NCBI GenBank assembly: GCA_947489685.1
Contig: CANLEM010000003.1
Span: forward strand, 124,001 to 188,000
Reading direction: 5' to 3'
Source of the DNA: an uncultured Aquimarina sp.
Lineage (GTDB): Bacteria; Bacteroidota; Bacteroidia; Flavobacteriales; Flavobacteriaceae
Length of the DNA stretch: 64,000 nucleotides
Both the position numbers and the translations under genes were made by a program. This document shows, piece by piece, positions 62,881-64,000 of this stretch (positions within the stretch are counted from its first letter, which is position 1; each line of letters opens with the position of its first letter). The notes beneath the pieces are model-generated. The model was not told the origin of the DNA. It saw nothing but the letters and a program-made list of their open reading frames with translations, and made no database searches.

Positions 62881-63027
62881 ATGAAAAAGAATTTTCTTAA
62901 AACCAAAAGCGCTAATGTAAAAGTTGCCAAGTTAAAAAATAATCCCTTAGAAAATGGAATTGTTGTTTTTATTGGAGTTTTGTTATTGACCAATTTATTG
63001 ATAAGTCTTAAAATATTATTCGGTTAA
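62881..63027 (+). CDS. 48-residue small membrane protein
   Basis: The ORF starts MKKNFLKTKSANVKVAKLKN (positive N-terminus) and ends in one helix, GIVVFIGVLLLTNLLISLKI. The start ATG at 62881 is preceded by an A-rich stretch in a clear gap, and a terminator lies 60 bases beyond the stop. A basic N-terminal part and one membrane helix suggest a small inner membrane protein, N-in. No family was recognised. Confidence 0.6.
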   Translation: MKKNFLKTKSANVKVAKLKNNPLENGIVVFIGVLLLTNLLISLKILFG

Positions 63028-63082
63028 TAAGTATATTATATTTTAAAAATATTGCTAAGTATTTTATAATGATTTAATGTTT

Positions 63083-63116
63083 AAAAAAGGATGAATTACT
63101 ATTCATCCTTTTTTTT
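63083..63116. terminator. Bidirectional terminator
   Basis: Stem AAAAAAGGATGAAT (63083-63096) and ATTCATCCTTTTTT (63101-63114) with loop TACT. It lies between the plus-strand small membrane protein (ends 63027) and the minus-strand nucleoside phosphorylase (ends 63129), with T-runs on both strands, so it can serve both. Confidence 0.88.
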
Positions 63117-63128
63117 ATATGTCAATTT

Positions 63129-64000
63129 TTAATGTACGTAGCTTACAATTTTTGATAAGGTATATTTGATTAATTCATTAACAGTTTCTTTCGGGTTTTT
63201 GCTAAACTCTCCTGTAATTCGATTTGCTAAAATAGCATTCATAGAAACCGCATGATGTCCTAGAAGTTTTGCCATTCCATAAATTCCTGCTGTCTCCATT
63301 TCGAGATTCGTGATCTTTTGCTCATTGAATATAAAAGATGAAATTTTCTCATTGGCCTTCTTGTCTTTTAGTGGTAGTCTTAAAACCCTTCCTTGGGGGC
63401 CATAAAACCCAACATTGGTTATTGTTATTCCTTTTTGGGTGACTTCACTCTGCATATGTGTGCCTAATTTATCAGCACAATTAACGCTATACGGAATAGA
63501 TTTATTTTTGTCCCAATCAAAATGTGCTACTAATGCTTTTGATATATCTAGTTCTTGTATGTGTTCACTTTGATAAAAGTGAAGTAAACTATCAAAACCA
63601 ATTGCGGTTTCCGAAACAACAAAACTATCAATAGGAATATTCTGTTGTACAGCTCCCGAAGTTCCTATGCGAATAATTTGAAGAGCTGTATGCGTTTTCT
63701 TAATTTCCCGAGTATTGAAATCAATATTTACAAGAGCATCTAATTCATTAAATACAATATCTATATTATCGGTACCAATACCAGTAGATATGACCGTAAT
63801 TCTTTTTCCTTGGTATATTCCTGTTTGTGTATGAAACTCACGCTTTTTAATCTTGAATTCGATGGTGTCAAAATATTGAGTTACTTCATCAACACGATCA
63901 GGATCTCCTACCGTTATAATAATTGGAGCAAGATGTTCGGGCTTAAGATTTAAATGATAAATGCTGCCGTCATGATTTAGAATAAGTTCGGATTCGGCTA
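63129..64000 (-). CDS. Nucleoside phosphorylase (uridine phosphorylase-like), start beyond window
   Basis: The frame continues without a stop from the TAA at 63129 to the window edge, so this is a 290-codon fragment lacking its first codons. Near the 5' side it reads SELILNHDGSIYHLNLKPEH and HLAPIIITVGDPDRVDEVTQ, the phosphate-binding start (GDPDR) of PNP/UDP family enzymes. RIGTSGAVQQNIP follows, then NLEMETAGIYGMAKL with the catalytic Glu/Met pair. It would cleave uridine or purine nucleosides with phosphate. The Met at 63455 is internal. Only a few N-terminal residues seem missing. Confidence 0.9.
   Translation of the reverse strand, partial: AESELILNHDGSIYHLNLKPEHLAPIIITVGDPDRVDEVTQYFDTIEFKIKKREFHTQTGIYQGKRITVISTGIGTDNIDIVFNELDALVNIDFNTREIKKTHTALQIIRIGTSGAVQQNIPIDSFVVSETAIGFDSLLHFYQSEHIQELDISKALVAHFDWDKNKSIPYSVNCADKLGTHMQSEVTQKGITITNVGFYGPQGRVLRLPLKDKKANEKISSFIFNEQKITNLEMETAGIYGMAKLLGHHAVSMNAILANRITGEFSKNPKETVNELIKYTLSKIVSYVH

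Noticed and set aside
63129..63455. A complete 108-residue protein starting at the ATG at 63455
   Set aside because: The same frame continues upstream without a stop to the window edge and contains the nucleoside phosphorylase motifs GDPDR and GTSG, so the Met is internal.

Overview
The window looks like chromosomal DNA of a marine-type member of the Bacteroidota, most likely family Flavobacteriaceae. I infer this from low GC content, a TAnnTTTG-type promoter, a secreted protein with a type IX secretion (T9SS) C-terminal signal, DUF4290 and DUF2911 proteins, an Smr-less MutS2, and a hutH-hutI-hutU-hutG operon. The genus cannot be fixed by reading alone. No rRNA, tRNA, CRISPR array or transposase was seen.

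Layout. 1-4011: molybdenum hydroxylase operon (2Fe-2S subunit cut by the window edge, molybdopterin subunit, XdhC chaperone, MobA-like cytidylyltransferase). 4086-6568: housekeeping genes (DUF493, DUF4290, murA with Asp instead of the catalytic Cys). 6598-10050: a lone SLATT-like membrane protein, an orphan PAS histidine kinase and a Crp-like regulator. 10234-20584: an 11-gene, one-strand acyl-CoA catabolism cluster (two acyl-CoA dehydrogenases, an ACAD10/11-type kinase, three SDRs, two MDR oxidoreductases, MaoC and two small proteins), with a REP-like palindrome before the last gene. 20651-25774: minus-strand accessory genes (serine hydrolase, P-loop kinase, membrane proteins, Crp regulator, SRPBCC, S41 peptidase).

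26056-32537 is the most unusual stretch. Minus-strand genes encode a membrane protein with a possible SPOR-like tail, an Mrr-type restriction endonuclease, an unrecognised 384-residue helical protein and a 1068-residue protein joining an HD-like region to an Hsp90-type ATPase. The last two genes are each followed, just after the stop codon, by a long imperfect palindrome resembling a recombination site. This is a candidate undescribed defence or conflict module.

32741-35138: alpha/beta hydrolase, small unknown protein, ferritin, unknown protein. 35139-35776: a gene-poor stretch with DnaA-box-like repeats, a 32-codon ORF and a strong terminator. 36377-42203: complete histidine utilisation operon, divergent from a LysR regulator. 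43319-46558: outer-membrane barrel and a T9SS cargo protein with 180-bp repeats. 46634-51948: methyltransferase, SnoaL-like protein, photolyase-SDR-SRPBCC group, small proteins, aquaporin. 52072-58402: DUF2911 protein, then oxidoreductase, Na+/solute symporter, 35-residue membrane peptide and large PIG-L deacetylase. 58482-64000: MutS2, uracil-DNA glycosylase, small membrane proteins, a cytoplasmic substrate-binding-like protein and a nucleoside phosphorylase cut by the window edge.

All family calls come from reading motifs in translations; no database search was run.
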